This document shows positions 32,506-41,532 of a DNA stretch of 42,252 bases, one piece after another. The stretch comes from an uncultured Collinsella sp. (GTDB taxonomy: Bacteria > Actinomycetota > Coriobacteriia > Coriobacteriales > Coriobacteriaceae). Position 1 is the stretch's first letter. Each line of letters opens with the position of its first letter. Under the pieces are notes generated by a model. That model made no database searches, was not told where the DNA came from, and worked only from the letters and a program-made list of their open reading frames with translations. Position numbers and translations under genes: made by a program. The stretch covers positions 1 to 42,252 of the forward strand of contig CABVCF010000006.1 of NCBI GenBank assembly GCA_902496775.1, written 5' to 3'.

Positions 32506-33265
32506 TCGCACCCTTCTCATCGCTGGTAACTGGAAGATGAACAACGACGTCGCCGAGGCCGCCAAGCTCGCCGACGAGCTGGCTCAGGCTCTGCCCGAGG
32601 TTCCGGCTGGCGTCGAGGTGCTCGTCTGCCCTCCGACCATCGACATCACCACGGTTCATGACCGCATTCAGGCTGCCCCCATCGCCCTCGGTGCACAGAA
32701 CGTGTACTGGGAGGCCAAGGGTGCCTTCACCGGTGAGTCCTCTTGCGACATGCTCAAGTCCGCTGGCTGCACCTACTGCATCATCGGTCACTCCGAGCGT
32801 CGTGACTACTTCCACGAGACCGACGAGGACCAGAACAAGAAGGCCAAGGTTCTCGTTGCCGCCGGTCTTGTTCCCGTCTTCTGCTGCGGCGAGTCCCTCG
32901 AGGTCCGCGAGGCTGGCACCTATGTCGAGCACGTCGTGAACCAGGTCAAAGCTGGCCTTGCTGGTCTTGAGATCACCTGCCCCAAGCAGGTCGTCGTCGC
33001 CTACGAGCCCATCTGGGCCATTGGCACCGGCAAGACCGCTACCGCCGAGGATGCTCAGGAGGTCTGCGGCGCTATCCGTGAGACCCTCAAGGAGATGTTC
33101 GGCGAGGAGCTCGCTAACGGTATCCGCGTTCTCTATGGTGGCTCTGCCAAGCCCGGCAACATCGCTGAGCTCGTCGCCAAGCCCGACGTTGACGGCGCCC
33201 TCGTGGGCGGCGCTTCGCTCAAGGCTGCCGACTTCGCCTCTATGGTCGTCAAGGCAGGCGAGTAG
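32498..33265 (+). CDS. tpiA: Triosephosphate isomerase
   Basis: Interconverts dihydroxyacetone phosphate and glyceraldehyde-3-phosphate. The 255-residue TIM barrel has AGNWKMN (Lys13), the electrophile His98 in IIGHSERR, the catalytic base Glu170 in AYEPIWAIGTGKTAT, and the phosphate-binding YGGSAKPGN and VGGASLKAADF. The start ATG 32498 lies within the end of pgk; a longer in-frame upstream extension would add residues with no counterpart in the family. The gene gpmI follows after 5 nt. Confidence 0.98.
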   Translation: MPNRTLLIAGNWKMNNDVAEAAKLADELAQALPEVPAGVEVLVCPPTIDITTVHDRIQAAPIALGAQNVYWEAKGAFTGESSCDMLKSAGCTYCIIGHSERRDYFHETDEDQNKKAKVLVAAGLVPVFCCGESLEVREAGTYVEHVVNQVKAGLAGLEITCPKQVVVAYEPIWAIGTGKTATAEDAQEVCGAIRETLKEMFGEELANGIRVLYGGSAKPGNIAELVAKPDVDGALVGGASLKAADFASMVVKAGE

Positions 33266-33270
33266 GACAT

Positions 33271-34824
33271 ATGGCACAGCGTCATCTTCCTGCACTCCTG
33301 ATCATCATGGATGGTTGCGGCCTGGCTCCGGCCGATGGCGAGAACGCCGTCGCCGCTGCCAAGACGCCCTTCCTTGATAGCCTGTACGTGAAGTACCCCC
33401 ACACCACGCTCGGTGCTTCGGGCGAGGACGTGGGCCTTCCCGACGGCCAGATGGGCAACTCCGAGGTGGGTCACCTCAACATCGGTGCCGGCCGCATCGT
33501 GTTCCAGGAGCTTTCGCGCATCAACAATGCCATCAAGGACGGCTCCATCGCCAAGAACGAGGTTTTCGTCAAGGCTATGGACGATGTCAAGGCCGAGGGT
33601 AAGACCCTTCACCTTATGGGCCTTATGAGCCCTGGCGGCGTTCACTCCCACATGAACCACGTCGAGGCTCTGGTCAAGATGGCTGCCGAGCACGGTGTCA
33701 AGACCGTTCGCGTCCACGCCTTCATGGATGGCCGCGACGTTGACCCGCAGTCCGGCGCTGGCTACATGAGTGAGTTCTGCGCCTTCCTGGCTAAAATCTC
33801 CGAGGAGACCGGTTGCGACGCTCGCGTTGCCACCGTCTCGGGCCGTTATTGGGCCATGGACCGCGATAATCGTTGGGAGCGCATCCAGCGCGCCTACGAC
33901 GTCATGGTCAACGCGTCCGATGCTGATACCGACCCCGTTGCCGGTATCAAGGCCTACTACGAGAAGGATCCGCGCGGCGACGAGTTCGTCGAGCCCTTCG
34001 CTGCCCACAACGAGGGCATCCACGAGGGCGACGCGGCCATCTTCTTCAACTTCCGTCCCGACCGCGCTCGTCAGATGACCCGCGTGTTCACGGACAAGGA
34101 GTTCGACGGCTTTGAGCGCGAGCAGATCAAGCTTTCGCACTTTGTGACGATGACCGAGTACGATCCGACGTTTGACGTCGAGGTCGCCTTCCCCAAGACG
34201 TTCCCCGAGAACGTCCTGGCCGACGTTATCGCCGCCAACGGCCTGAAGCAGCTGCACACCGCCGAGACCGAGAAGTACGCCCACGTGACGTTCTTCCTCA
34301 ACGGCGGCATCGAGGAGCCCAAGGAGGGCGAGGAGCGCGTGCTCGTCGCTTCCCCCAAGGTCGCTACCTACGATCTGCAGCCTGAGATGAGCGCTCCCGA
34401 GGTTACCGAGAAGCTCGTCGCCGCTATTAACGAGGATCGCGCTGATTTCTACATCGTGAACTTCGCGAACTGCGACATGGTTGGTCACACTGGTGTCTTC
34501 GACGCCGCCGTTAAGGCCGTCGAGGCTGTTGACGATGCCTTGTCCAAGGTTGTCCCGGCGATTCTCGCCAAGGGTGGCTTTGCGCTGATCACCGCCGACC
34601 ACGGCAACGCCGACCACATGTTTGACGTTGCTTCCGACGGTTCCAAGCATCCGTTCACGGCTCACACCACCAACCGTGTGCCGTTCATCATCGTTGATGA
34701 GAAGGCCAAGCTCACCGGTATCGAGGACGGCCGTCTTTCCGATATCGCTCCGACCATGCTCACCATGGCTGGTATTGAGCCTTCCGCCGAGATGACGGGC
34801 CGCGTGCTCGCCACCGAGGCCTAA
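33271..34824 (+). CDS. gpmI: 2,3-bisphosphoglycerate-independent phosphoglycerate mutase
   Basis: Interconverts 3- and 2-phosphoglycerate with two Mn ions. The 517-residue protein belongs to the alkaline phosphatase superfamily: metal Asp14 in IMDGCG, phosphoserine nucleophile Ser64 in GQMGNSEVGH, the substrate loop FMDGRDVDPQSG, the Arg-rich FNFRPDRARQM, and the metal ligands in NCDMVGHTG and ITADHGNADHM. Length is typical for the long GpmI type. ATG 33271 is 5 nt after the tpiA stop. A strong terminator at 34851 closes the glycolytic operon. Confidence 0.97.
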   Translation: MAQRHLPALLIIMDGCGLAPADGENAVAAAKTPFLDSLYVKYPHTTLGASGEDVGLPDGQMGNSEVGHLNIGAGRIVFQELSRINNAIKDGSIAKNEVFVKAMDDVKAEGKTLHLMGLMSPGGVHSHMNHVEALVKMAAEHGVKTVRVHAFMDGRDVDPQSGAGYMSEFCAFLAKISEETGCDARVATVSGRYWAMDRDNRWERIQRAYDVMVNASDADTDPVAGIKAYYEKDPRGDEFVEPFAAHNEGIHEGDAAIFFNFRPDRARQMTRVFTDKEFDGFEREQIKLSHFVTMTEYDPTFDVEVAFPKTFPENVLADVIAANGLKQLHTAETEKYAHVTFFLNGGIEEPKEGEERVLVASPKVATYDLQPEMSAPEVTEKLVAAINEDRADFYIVNFANCDMVGHTGVFDAAVKAVEAVDDALSKVVPAILAKGGFALITADHGNADHMFDVASDGSKHPFTAHTTNRVPFIIVDEKAKLTGIEDGRLSDIAPTMLTMAGIEPSAEMTGRVLATEA

Positions 34825-34850
34825 GAGAAAACTCCAAGCGTTTTCTTGCA

Positions 34851-34882
34851 GGGGGTTGCCCATATTCGGGCAACCCCCTTTT
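34851..34882 (+). terminator. Terminator of the glycolytic operon
   Basis: A perfect 11-bp stem GGGGGTTGCCC (34851-34861) with 34868-34878 and a 6-nt loop, followed by TTTT. It separates gpmI from secG. Confidence 0.92.
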
Positions 34883-34986
34883 GGTATTTCTGCCATTTCC
34901 GCACCGTCCCCGAGTGGCAGGTAGGGGAGAGCGGGGGATTGTGGTACAGTACTAGAGTTTGAATTGTTCTATTAAGGAGCTTATCT

Positions 34987-35241
34987 ATGGGTCCGTTCCA
35001 GATTCTTCTGTTTGTCGTTTGGGCTGTTTCTGCCGTGGCGCTGACGATTCTCGTCCTGATGCATTCCGGTAAGGGTACCGGCGTTTCGGATATGATCGCT
35101 AGCTCGCTGTATAACTCCAGCTCTGCCACAGGTGTTATGGAGCAGAACCTCGACCGCCTGACCGTCATCATGGCTGTCGTGTTTGCCGTGTGCGTCGTGC
35201 TGTGCATGTTCTTCTTCCCGCAGGGCATCGTGGGCTACTAA
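34987..35241 (+). CDS. secG: Preprotein translocase subunit SecG
   Basis: Small auxiliary subunit of the SecYEG channel, 84 residues, two membrane segments (about 4-22 and 57-77) with the conserved cytosolic loop between them (HSGKGTGVSD...SSSATGVMEQNLDRLT), which is the SecG hallmark. It occupies its usual actinobacterial/Gram-positive position behind the glycolytic genes but has its own ribosome binding site (AAGGAG at 34974-34979) and is isolated by terminators on both sides, so it is probably a single-gene unit. No clear promoter was identified in the 104 nt between the terminator and the start. Confidence 0.95.
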   Translation: MGPFQILLFVVWAVSAVALTILVLMHSGKGTGVSDMIASSLYNSSSATGVMEQNLDRLTVIMAVVFAVCVVLCMFFFPQGIVGY

Positions 35242-35265
35242 TCACGAGCCGCATAAGTACTTGTA

Positions 35266-35297
35266 AAGGGTTCCGCAAGTGCGGGACCCTTTTTTGT
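35266..35297 (+). terminator. Terminator after secG
   Basis: Stem AAGGGTTCCGC (35266-35276) with 35281-35291 (one T-G pair), loop AAGT, followed by a run of T residues. Confidence 0.9.
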
Positions 35298-35537
35298 TTA
35301 CATATTCGTAACAGAGTCAAAAATATCACCACATACTGCGCCCAACTAAAGAAATTCTTGACCGTTAACCGGAATTAGCCCCAAATCGTGCATAAAATGC
35401 GCTACTGTATTGCAAAACGTTGGCCTGTTGTGCATAACCAGCCATAGCAGCGGGCAGCGTTTTGATGGTTCGGATCGGATTGTCTCGACATGTGTCCGAC
35501 TGAACATTTCTTTGTCCTATCTCATAAGGAGGATGGC
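35298..35537 (+). promoter_or_regulatory. Non-coding leader of the oligopeptide operon
   Basis: About 240 nt with no gene. TTGACC (35357-35362) is the best -35-like hexamer, but no -10 lies at normal distance. CCGTTAACCGG (35361-35371) is palindrome-like, and AAAACGTT (35414-35421) repeats the core found before gap and the sialic acid locus. AAGGAGG (35526-35532) is the ribosome binding site. No stable hairpin was noticed. Confidence 0.35.
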
Positions 35538-37214
35538 ATGGCTGATTCTATGTTCCACCAGCCCGTTATGGGTCGTCGCGCCTTTGTTGGCGGCACCCTT
35601 GCTGCGAGCTCCATGGCTTTTCTTGCCGCATGTGGCAAGAAGGGCGGCGACGCTTCCGGTTCTGAGTCCGGTTCGACGCTGAACTTCTACATCAACAACC
35701 CGGTCTGCATCGACCCCTACAACGTCCAGGAGGACCAGGGTACTCAGGTCGAGTATCAGCTCTTTGACGCTCTGACCTCTTACGACGCCGAGAAGGGCGA
35801 GATCGTTCCGCTGGCTTGCGAGTCCTTTGAGTCCAACGACGACGCCACCGAGTTTACCTTCAAGATCAAGAAGGCCAAGTTCCACAACGGTGACGACGTT
35901 ACCTCTAAGTCCTTCAAGCTCGGTTGGGAGCGTCTGGTCAACACCAAGTCGGCCATCGCTACCGAGTATGGCCCTTCCGAGGTCTCCTATCACCTTTCCA
36001 TGGTCGAGGGCTATGACGATCTGCTTGCCGGTAACGCCACCGAGCTCAGCGGTGTTACGTGCCCTGACGATGAGACCCTCGTCGTCAAGCTGTCTTCCGC
36101 TTACGCCGACTTCCCCTTCGTCGCCTCTCACCCGGCTCTGGCCCCGGTTCCCGAGTGCGCCGAGTCCGATGTCAAGAGCTTCTACCTTGCCCCGGTCGGT
36201 AACGGCCCGTTCATGATGGACGGCAAGTGGGAGGATGGTCAGGAGATCAACCTCAAGAAGTTCGACGATTACTATGGCGACAAGGCCAAGATCGATGGCA
36301 TCCACTTCCAGGTCATCAAGGACATGGAGACCGCTTACAAGGAGTTCCAGGCCGGTAACCTCGATGTCTGCGACGTTCCCGTCGCTCAGATCGATGCCGC
36401 CAAGAAGGATCGCGGCGTGTCCAAGGACGGCTACACCATGGGTGACGGCGAGCGCATGCTGCTCGGCGCCGAGCCTTCCACCTACTACCTGACCTGCAAC
36501 AACACGGCCGAGCCGTTCAACAACGCTGACCTGCGTAGGGGTATCTCCCTGGCCATTAACCGTGAGGCCATCTGCAAGACCATCTTCAAGGGTACCCGTA
36601 CCCCCGCCGACGGCATTGTTCCTCCGGGCATCGATGGCTACAAGGAGGGCGCATGGGAGTTCTGCGCCTACGACGTCGACAAGGCTAACGAGTACCTCGA
36701 CAAGGTTGCTCCTGCCGGTGCCAACGGTGACCGTGGCATTAGTGTGACCCTTTCCTACAACCAGGACGGTGGCCACAAGGAGATCATGGAGTCCATCATC
36801 GGCGACCTCGCCAAGGTTGGCGTTACCGCTGTCTCCGATACCCCCGAGTGGTCTGCCCTGCTCGAGCAGTATCAGAACTTTAACTATCAGTTCGGTCGTC
36901 TGGGCTGGATTGCCGACTACCCGATCATGGACAACTTCCTGTATCCGCTGTTCCACTCCGACTCCCTCGGTGGCGACAACCGCTCTGGTTACAACAACCC
37001 CGAGTTCGACGCCAAGGTCGACGAGGCTCGCACTACGGTTGACGACAAGGAGCGCGTCGCTAAGATGCAGGAGGCCGACGCAATGGTCGCTGCCGACTGC
37101 CCGGTCATCCCGGTGATGTTCTACACGCACACCATCGCCGGCTCCGATCGCATCAAGCACCTCTATGTCGATCCGCAGAAGCACGCCGATCTGGGTACCG
37201 CTGAGCTCGCTTAA
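35538..37214 (+). CDS. oppA: Oligopeptide-type ABC substrate-binding lipoprotein
   Basis: Family-5 extracytoplasmic binding protein, 558 residues. The N-terminus has a twin-arginine stretch (GRRAFVGG, residues 12-19) and a lipobox LAAC with Cys32, like the sialic acid binding protein at 17580. Then come the family regions YNVQEDQGTQVEYQLFDALTSYD, NADLRRGISLAINREAI and NFLYPLFHSD, which resemble OppA more than DppA. It captures peptides for the permease OppBC and ATPases OppDF encoded next. A 10-bp hairpin between oppA and oppB fits higher oppA expression. ATG 35538 follows AAGGAGG. Confidence 0.9.
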   Translation: MADSMFHQPVMGRRAFVGGTLAASSMAFLAACGKKGGDASGSESGSTLNFYINNPVCIDPYNVQEDQGTQVEYQLFDALTSYDAEKGEIVPLACESFESNDDATEFTFKIKKAKFHNGDDVTSKSFKLGWERLVNTKSAIATEYGPSEVSYHLSMVEGYDDLLAGNATELSGVTCPDDETLVVKLSSAYADFPFVASHPALAPVPECAESDVKSFYLAPVGNGPFMMDGKWEDGQEINLKKFDDYYGDKAKIDGIHFQVIKDMETAYKEFQAGNLDVCDVPVAQIDAAKKDRGVSKDGYTMGDGERMLLGAEPSTYYLTCNNTAEPFNNADLRRGISLAINREAICKTIFKGTRTPADGIVPPGIDGYKEGAWEFCAYDVDKANEYLDKVAPAGANGDRGISVTLSYNQDGGHKEIMESIIGDLAKVGVTAVSDTPEWSALLEQYQNFNYQFGRLGWIADYPIMDNFLYPLFHSDSLGGDNRSGYNNPEFDAKVDEARTTVDDKERVAKMQEADAMVAADCPVIPVMFYTHTIAGSDRIKHLYVDPQKHADLGTAELA

Positions 37215-37310
37215 GAGTTTGCAGCTTCCGTGAGGGTCAAGTATTTACGTAGACCTCATGGGAAACATACAGTTCTCCCTAACCTGGGGTAAACTGGCTG
37301 ATGGTAATTT

Positions 37311-37343
37311 TGGGATGCCGGTCTGGCGATCGGCATCCCATTT
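37311..37343 (+). terminator. Hairpin (partial terminator) between oppA and oppB
   Basis: A perfect 10-bp stem TGGGATGCCG (37311-37320) with 37331-37340 and a 10-nt loop, followed by TTT. The weak T tract and close downstream permease gene suggest partial termination or mRNA 3'-end protection. Confidence 0.65.
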
Positions 37344-37370
37344 AGGTTAATCCCTAGATAGGGGAGTGGT

Positions 37371-38408
37371 ATGGGTAAGTACATCGTTAAACGTGTGCTT
37401 CAGTTCATCCCGGTGTTTTTGGGCGTTACGCTGATTCTGTTCGCCCTCCAGAATATCGTGCCGGGAGATCCGATCAAGCTGATCGGTGGAGACAAGGCTC
37501 TGTCCCCCGAGGTGGAGCTTCAGCTTCGTGTTCGCTATCACCTGGTCCAGACGGACGAGGACGGCAACGCGATCCTTGACGAGAACGGCGACCCCGTTCA
37601 AACGTCGCTCGTGGACCGTTACTTGTATTACATGAACGGCCTGCTTCATGGCGATCTGGGCAATTCGTATCAGCGCAAGCTGCCGGTTACGGAAATCTTC
37701 GCCCAGAAGTATCCGTATACGGTCAAACTTGCCGCGTGCGCCATCGTACTCGAGGCGATCATGGGTATCGGTGCGGGTATCATTTCGGCGGTAAAGCGTT
37801 ATTCCTTCTGGGATATTTTGGTAACGCTCACCACGTCGATCCTCGTTGCGGTCCCGGCCTTCTGGCTCGGTATGTTGTTGCAGCTGTTCTTTGGCGTCAT
37901 CCTCAAGGACGCCACGGGCGGTGCATTCTCCATGCCGATCTCGGGTGCCGGTGGTTCCAGCTCTCAGTATCAGGATTGGATGCACTATGTGCTTCCGACC
38001 ATTACGCTGGCTTCGGTTTCGACCGCTTACGCTGCCCGCATTATGCGCTCGCAGCTGCTTGACGTCATGAACCAGGATTACATCCGTACGGCAAAGGCCA
38101 AGGGTCTCTCCAATCGTGCGATCATCATCAAGCATGCGCTTAAGAATGCACTCATCCCCGTCGTTACCTATATTGGTGTCGACTTTGGTGGCATGCTTTC
38201 GGGCGCCATCCTGACCGAGACGGTCTTTAACTGGCCCGGTATCGGCTATGAGGTCTATCGCGCCATTAGCATGCGTGACTGGCCCATCGTTATGGGCGGC
38301 GTTACGCTCATCGTTGTCGTCGTCATGGTGATCAACCTGCTCGTCGACATTAGCTATGCATTCCTCGACCCGCGCATCCGCCTTGGCGGTCCGTCGGATA
38401 AGGCCTAA
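37371..38408 (+). CDS. oppB: Oligopeptide ABC permease OppB-type
   Basis: First membrane subunit of the peptide importer, 345 residues. It has the N-terminal segment VLQFIPVFLGVTLILFAL, the motif GDPIKL and later YMNGLLHGDLGNSY, a BPD_transp_1 core, the EAA coupling loop (MNQDYIRTAKAKGLSNRAIIIKHALKN) and the C-terminal YAFLDPRIRLG. It carries a longer extracytoplasmic stretch (QTDEDGNAILDENGDPVQTS) than the permease of the sialic acid system. The ribosome binding site is TAGGGGAG. oppC follows after 14 nt. Confidence 0.93.
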   Translation: MGKYIVKRVLQFIPVFLGVTLILFALQNIVPGDPIKLIGGDKALSPEVELQLRVRYHLVQTDEDGNAILDENGDPVQTSLVDRYLYYMNGLLHGDLGNSYQRKLPVTEIFAQKYPYTVKLAACAIVLEAIMGIGAGIISAVKRYSFWDILVTLTTSILVAVPAFWLGMLLQLFFGVILKDATGGAFSMPISGAGGSSSQYQDWMHYVLPTITLASVSTAYAARIMRSQLLDVMNQDYIRTAKAKGLSNRAIIIKHALKNALIPVVTYIGVDFGGMLSGAILTETVFNWPGIGYEVYRAISMRDWPIVMGGVTLIVVVVMVINLLVDISYAFLDPRIRLGGPSDKA

Positions 38409-38422
38409 GGGAGGTACGTCTC

Positions 38423-39358
38423 ATGCAGGAAACTGATTCTCAGTCTCAGGAGCAGGCTACCGCCACCAAGGTCGCATCTGCTCCCGCCAAGTCCCGCACG
38501 CTGTGGGGCGACGCTTTTAAGCGTCTTCGTAAGAACAAGCTCGCCGTTATCGGTGTCTGCTGGATCATCATCGTCGTTGTGGTTGCCCTGACCGCAGATC
38601 TGTGGGCTAAGCCCTGGCTCGGTTCTCCGACGGCTTCCGACTCGACCACTATGGCCGAGACGTCGCTGCTGGCTCCGTGTGCAGAGCATCCGTTTGGCAC
38701 CGACGCCCTTGGTCGTGACATTCTTGTCCGCGTTATCTACGGTGCGCGCGTTTCGCTGTCCGTCGGAATTATGGCCACCGCGATCTCCACGCTGATTGGT
38801 CTGGTCATGGGTGCTCTGGCCGGTTTCTACGGCGGCATCTGGGATACGATCATCATGCGCTGTGCGGACATCTTCCTGGCGTTCCCGTACGTGCTGTTCG
38901 TTGTCGCCATGATCGCCGTTATCGGCCGTGGTCTTCAGAACGTCTTTATCGCCATCGGTATTCTCGGCTGGCCTTCGATTGCGCGCGTCTTCCGCTCCGC
39001 GATCTTGACCGTCAAGGAAAACGACTATGTTGATGCTGCGCGCGCGATGGGTGCATCTGATGCTCGTATCGTTGTACGTCACATCTTCCCGAACTCCGTC
39101 GCCTCCATCGTGGTCTACGCGACCATGAACATTGGTGGCGCCATTCTGACCGAGTCCGCTCTGTCCTTCCTCGGCATGGGCGTTATTCCGCCTACGCCTT
39201 CGTGGGGCTCCATGATTCAGGACGGTCAGCAGTATCTTCTGACTGCTCCCTGGATGATGATCATGCCCGGTCTGGCAATTCTCTCGACGGTGCTCGCCTT
39301 CACCCTGCTGGGTGACGGTCTGCGCGACGCCCTCGACGTCAAGATGAAGGACGCATAA
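38423..39358 (+). CDS. oppC: Oligopeptide ABC permease OppC-type
   Basis: Second membrane subunit, 311 residues. An N-terminal cytosolic tail of about 45 residues precedes the first membrane segment; then come HPFGTDALGRDILVRVIYGARVSLSVG, the family's hallmark, and the EAA loop (VKENDYVDAARAMGASDARIVVRHIFPN). The end ALSFLGMGVIPPTPSWGSM is conserved OppC sequence. Unlike its counterpart in the sialic acid importer it is a free permease, not fused to an ATPase. It is separated from oppD by 2 nt. Confidence 0.94.
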   Translation: MQETDSQSQEQATATKVASAPAKSRTLWGDAFKRLRKNKLAVIGVCWIIIVVVVALTADLWAKPWLGSPTASDSTTMAETSLLAPCAEHPFGTDALGRDILVRVIYGARVSLSVGIMATAISTLIGLVMGALAGFYGGIWDTIIMRCADIFLAFPYVLFVVAMIAVIGRGLQNVFIAIGILGWPSIARVFRSAILTVKENDYVDAARAMGASDARIVVRHIFPNSVASIVVYATMNIGGAILTESALSFLGMGVIPPTPSWGSMIQDGQQYLLTAPWMMIMPGLAILSTVLAFTLLGDGLRDALDVKMKDA

Positions 39359-39360
39359 GG

Positions 39361-40452
39361 ATGAAGAAGAACAAGAACTATGTGGACCTGAAGGACCAGC
39401 CTGTTCCCGAGGGCCAGCATCTGCTCGAGGTCGATGACCTTAAGATGTATTTCCACACCGAGGACGGCGTTGTTCGCGCTGTCGACGGTGTCTCCTACAC
39501 GCTCGATCGCGGCGAGACCCTGGGCGTCGTCGGTGAGTCCGGCTCCGGTAAGTCCGTGACCGCCATGACCATCATGGGTCTTATCTCGATGCCTCCGGGA
39601 AAGATCGAGGGCGGCGACGTTCGCTATCGCGGTCGTTCTATCCTCGAGATGACCGAGGAGGAGATGCAGCACATTCGCGGCAACGACATCGCGATGATCT
39701 TCCAGGATCCTATGACCTCCTTGAACCCGGTCTATAAGATCGGCAAGCAGGTGGGCGAGGGCCTTCGTCTGCACCGTGGCTACTCCAAGCAGGAGGCGCT
39801 CAAGCGCGCTACCGAGCTTTTGGACCTCGTGGGTATCCCCGAGCCCGAGAAGCGCGTCAATGAGTATCCGCACCAGTTCTCCGGCGGTATGCGTCAGCGT
39901 GTCATGATCGCTATGGCTCTTGCCTGCGATCCCGATATCCTGATTGCCGACGAGCCCACGACGGCTCTGGACGTTACCATTCAGGCTCAGATTATCGAGC
40001 TCATGCAGGAAATGCAGGAGAAGAACGGCAACGCCATCATCATGATCACCCATGACCTGGGCGTCGTTGCCGATATGGCCGATAAGATCATGGTTATGTA
40101 CGCCGGCCGTCCCGTCGAGTTCGGTACTGCTGAGGAAATCTTCTACGAGAGTCGCCACCCCTACACCTGGGGCCTTATCCGCTCCATCCCGGAGCAGGCC
40201 ATCGAAGAGAAGAAGCCGCTTACGCCGATTCACGGCAACCCGCCTTCGCTCATGAACCTGCCTGAGGGCTGCGTCTTCTCTCCTCGTTGCCCCTATGCGA
40301 CGGACAAGTGCCGCAAGCAGCGCCCCGAGCGCGTTGTCACCGAGTCTGGTCATTACTCTGCGTGCCACTACTCCGGCGACCCCGAGTTCCTCAAGAACGC
40401 TCCTGAGACGTCCCGTACGCGCAAGGATTCCAAGAAGGGAGGCGAGGCGTAA
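39361..40452 (+). CDS. oppD: Oligopeptide ABC ATPase OppD-type
   Basis: Cytosolic ATPase, 363 residues, with Walker A GESGSGKS, Q-loop IFQDPMTSLNP, signature FSGGMRQRV, Walker B ILIADEPTTALD and switch His in ITHDLG. The C-terminal oligo_HPY extension has the CVFSPRCPYATDKC and C-H Cys set that can bind an Fe-S cluster in this family. The signature begins FSGGM rather than LSGGQ, as is common in OppD. It overlaps oppF by one nt (TAATG). Confidence 0.95.
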   Translation: MKKNKNYVDLKDQPVPEGQHLLEVDDLKMYFHTEDGVVRAVDGVSYTLDRGETLGVVGESGSGKSVTAMTIMGLISMPPGKIEGGDVRYRGRSILEMTEEEMQHIRGNDIAMIFQDPMTSLNPVYKIGKQVGEGLRLHRGYSKQEALKRATELLDLVGIPEPEKRVNEYPHQFSGGMRQRVMIAMALACDPDILIADEPTTALDVTIQAQIIELMQEMQEKNGNAIIMITHDLGVVADMADKIMVMYAGRPVEFGTAEEIFYESRHPYTWGLIRSIPEQAIEEKKPLTPIHGNPPSLMNLPEGCVFSPRCPYATDKCRKQRPERVVTESGHYSACHYSGDPEFLKNAPETSRTRKDSKKGGEA

Positions 40453-41480
40453 TGGCAGATACCAACGAGCGTACTCCGCTGCTGAAGGTCGAGCACCTCT
40501 CTAAGGAGTTTCCCGCTGAGTCCGGCATGTTCGCCAAGCGCTTCTCCAAGCGTGTCGTCTCTGCAGTGAATGACATTTCGTTCGAGATTTATCCGGGCGA
40601 GACCTTTGGCCTGGTCGGCGAGTCTGGTTGCGGTAAGTCCACCACGGGCCGTACCATCATGCGTCTGACCAAGCCGACGGCAGGCAAAGTGTTCTTCCAG
40701 GGCAAAGACGTTGCCGAGATGAGCAAGCATGAGATCAAGGACATGCGTCGCGAGATGCAGTTTATCTTCCAGGATCCTTATGCTTCGCTGAATCCCCGTA
40801 TGACCATCGGCGAGATCGTCTCCGAGCCCATGACCATTCACGGCGTGGGCACCAAGGAAGAGCGCATTGAGCGTGTCCGCGAGCTTCTCGACGTTGTCGG
40901 ACTGAACCCCGAGCACATCAACCGTTATCCTCATGAGTTCTCCGGCGGTCAGCGTCAGCGTGTCGGCATTGCCCGCGCATTTGCGCTGAAGCCAAAGCTG
41001 ATTATCTGCGACGAGCCGGTTTCCGCTCTGGATGTGTCCATTCAGGCTCAGGTTTTGAACCTGCTTAAGGAACTGCAGGACAAGTTCGGTACCGCGTATC
41101 TGTTTATCGCTCACGACCTGTCTGTCGTGCAGCACATCTCCGATCGCGTTGCCGTTATGTATCTGGGTAAGATGGTCGAGGTTTCGGACTGGAAGACACT
41201 CTACAGCGAGCCTCACCATCCGTACACGCAGTCGCTGCTGTCTGCCGTGCCGGTTCCCGATCCTGATATCCAGAAGACCCGCAAGCGCATCATCCTCGCC
41301 GGCGATCCGCCGTCGCCGCTGGATCCGCCGACCGGCTGCCGTTTCCACACGCGCTGCCCGATCGCGCAGGGCATCTGCTCCGAGAAGCTTCCCGAGTTTA
41401 AGGAAGTTGCCCCGGGCCACTGCTGCGCTTGTCACTTCGCGGAGCCGTTCCCGATCAAGGAATCGCACATCGACCTGTAG
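40452..41480 (+). CDS. oppF: Oligopeptide ABC ATPase OppF-type
   Basis: Second cytosolic ATPase, 342 residues: Walker A GESGCGKST, Q-loop IFQDPYASLNPRM, signature FSGGQRQRV, Walker B LIICDEPVSALD, and switch His in IAHDLS. The C-terminal extension with CRFHTRCPIAQGIC and CCACH is complete. It ends the operon; a weak terminator-like hairpin (41491-41517) and then a long palindrome (41533-41586) separate it from the IS110 transposase that faces it. Confidence 0.95.
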   Translation: MADTNERTPLLKVEHLSKEFPAESGMFAKRFSKRVVSAVNDISFEIYPGETFGLVGESGCGKSTTGRTIMRLTKPTAGKVFFQGKDVAEMSKHEIKDMRREMQFIFQDPYASLNPRMTIGEIVSEPMTIHGVGTKEERIERVRELLDVVGLNPEHINRYPHEFSGGQRQRVGIARAFALKPKLIICDEPVSALDVSIQAQVLNLLKELQDKFGTAYLFIAHDLSVVQHISDRVAVMYLGKMVEVSDWKTLYSEPHHPYTQSLLSAVPVPDPDIQKTRKRIILAGDPPSPLDPPTGCRFHTRCPIAQGICSEKLPEFKEVAPGHCCACHFAEPFPIKESHIDL

Positions 41481-41490
41481 TCGGTTGTTT

Positions 41491-41517
41491 GTCCGGGCCC
41501 GTGCTGGACTTAGTTTT
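41491..41517 (+). terminator. Weak terminator after oppF
   Basis: GTCCGG (41491-41496) pairs with 41504-41509 (one G-U) and is followed by TTAGTTTTC. The stem is short, so it may not be the main stop. Confidence 0.4.
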
Positions 41518-41532
41518 CAGAACGTCCTCGAC

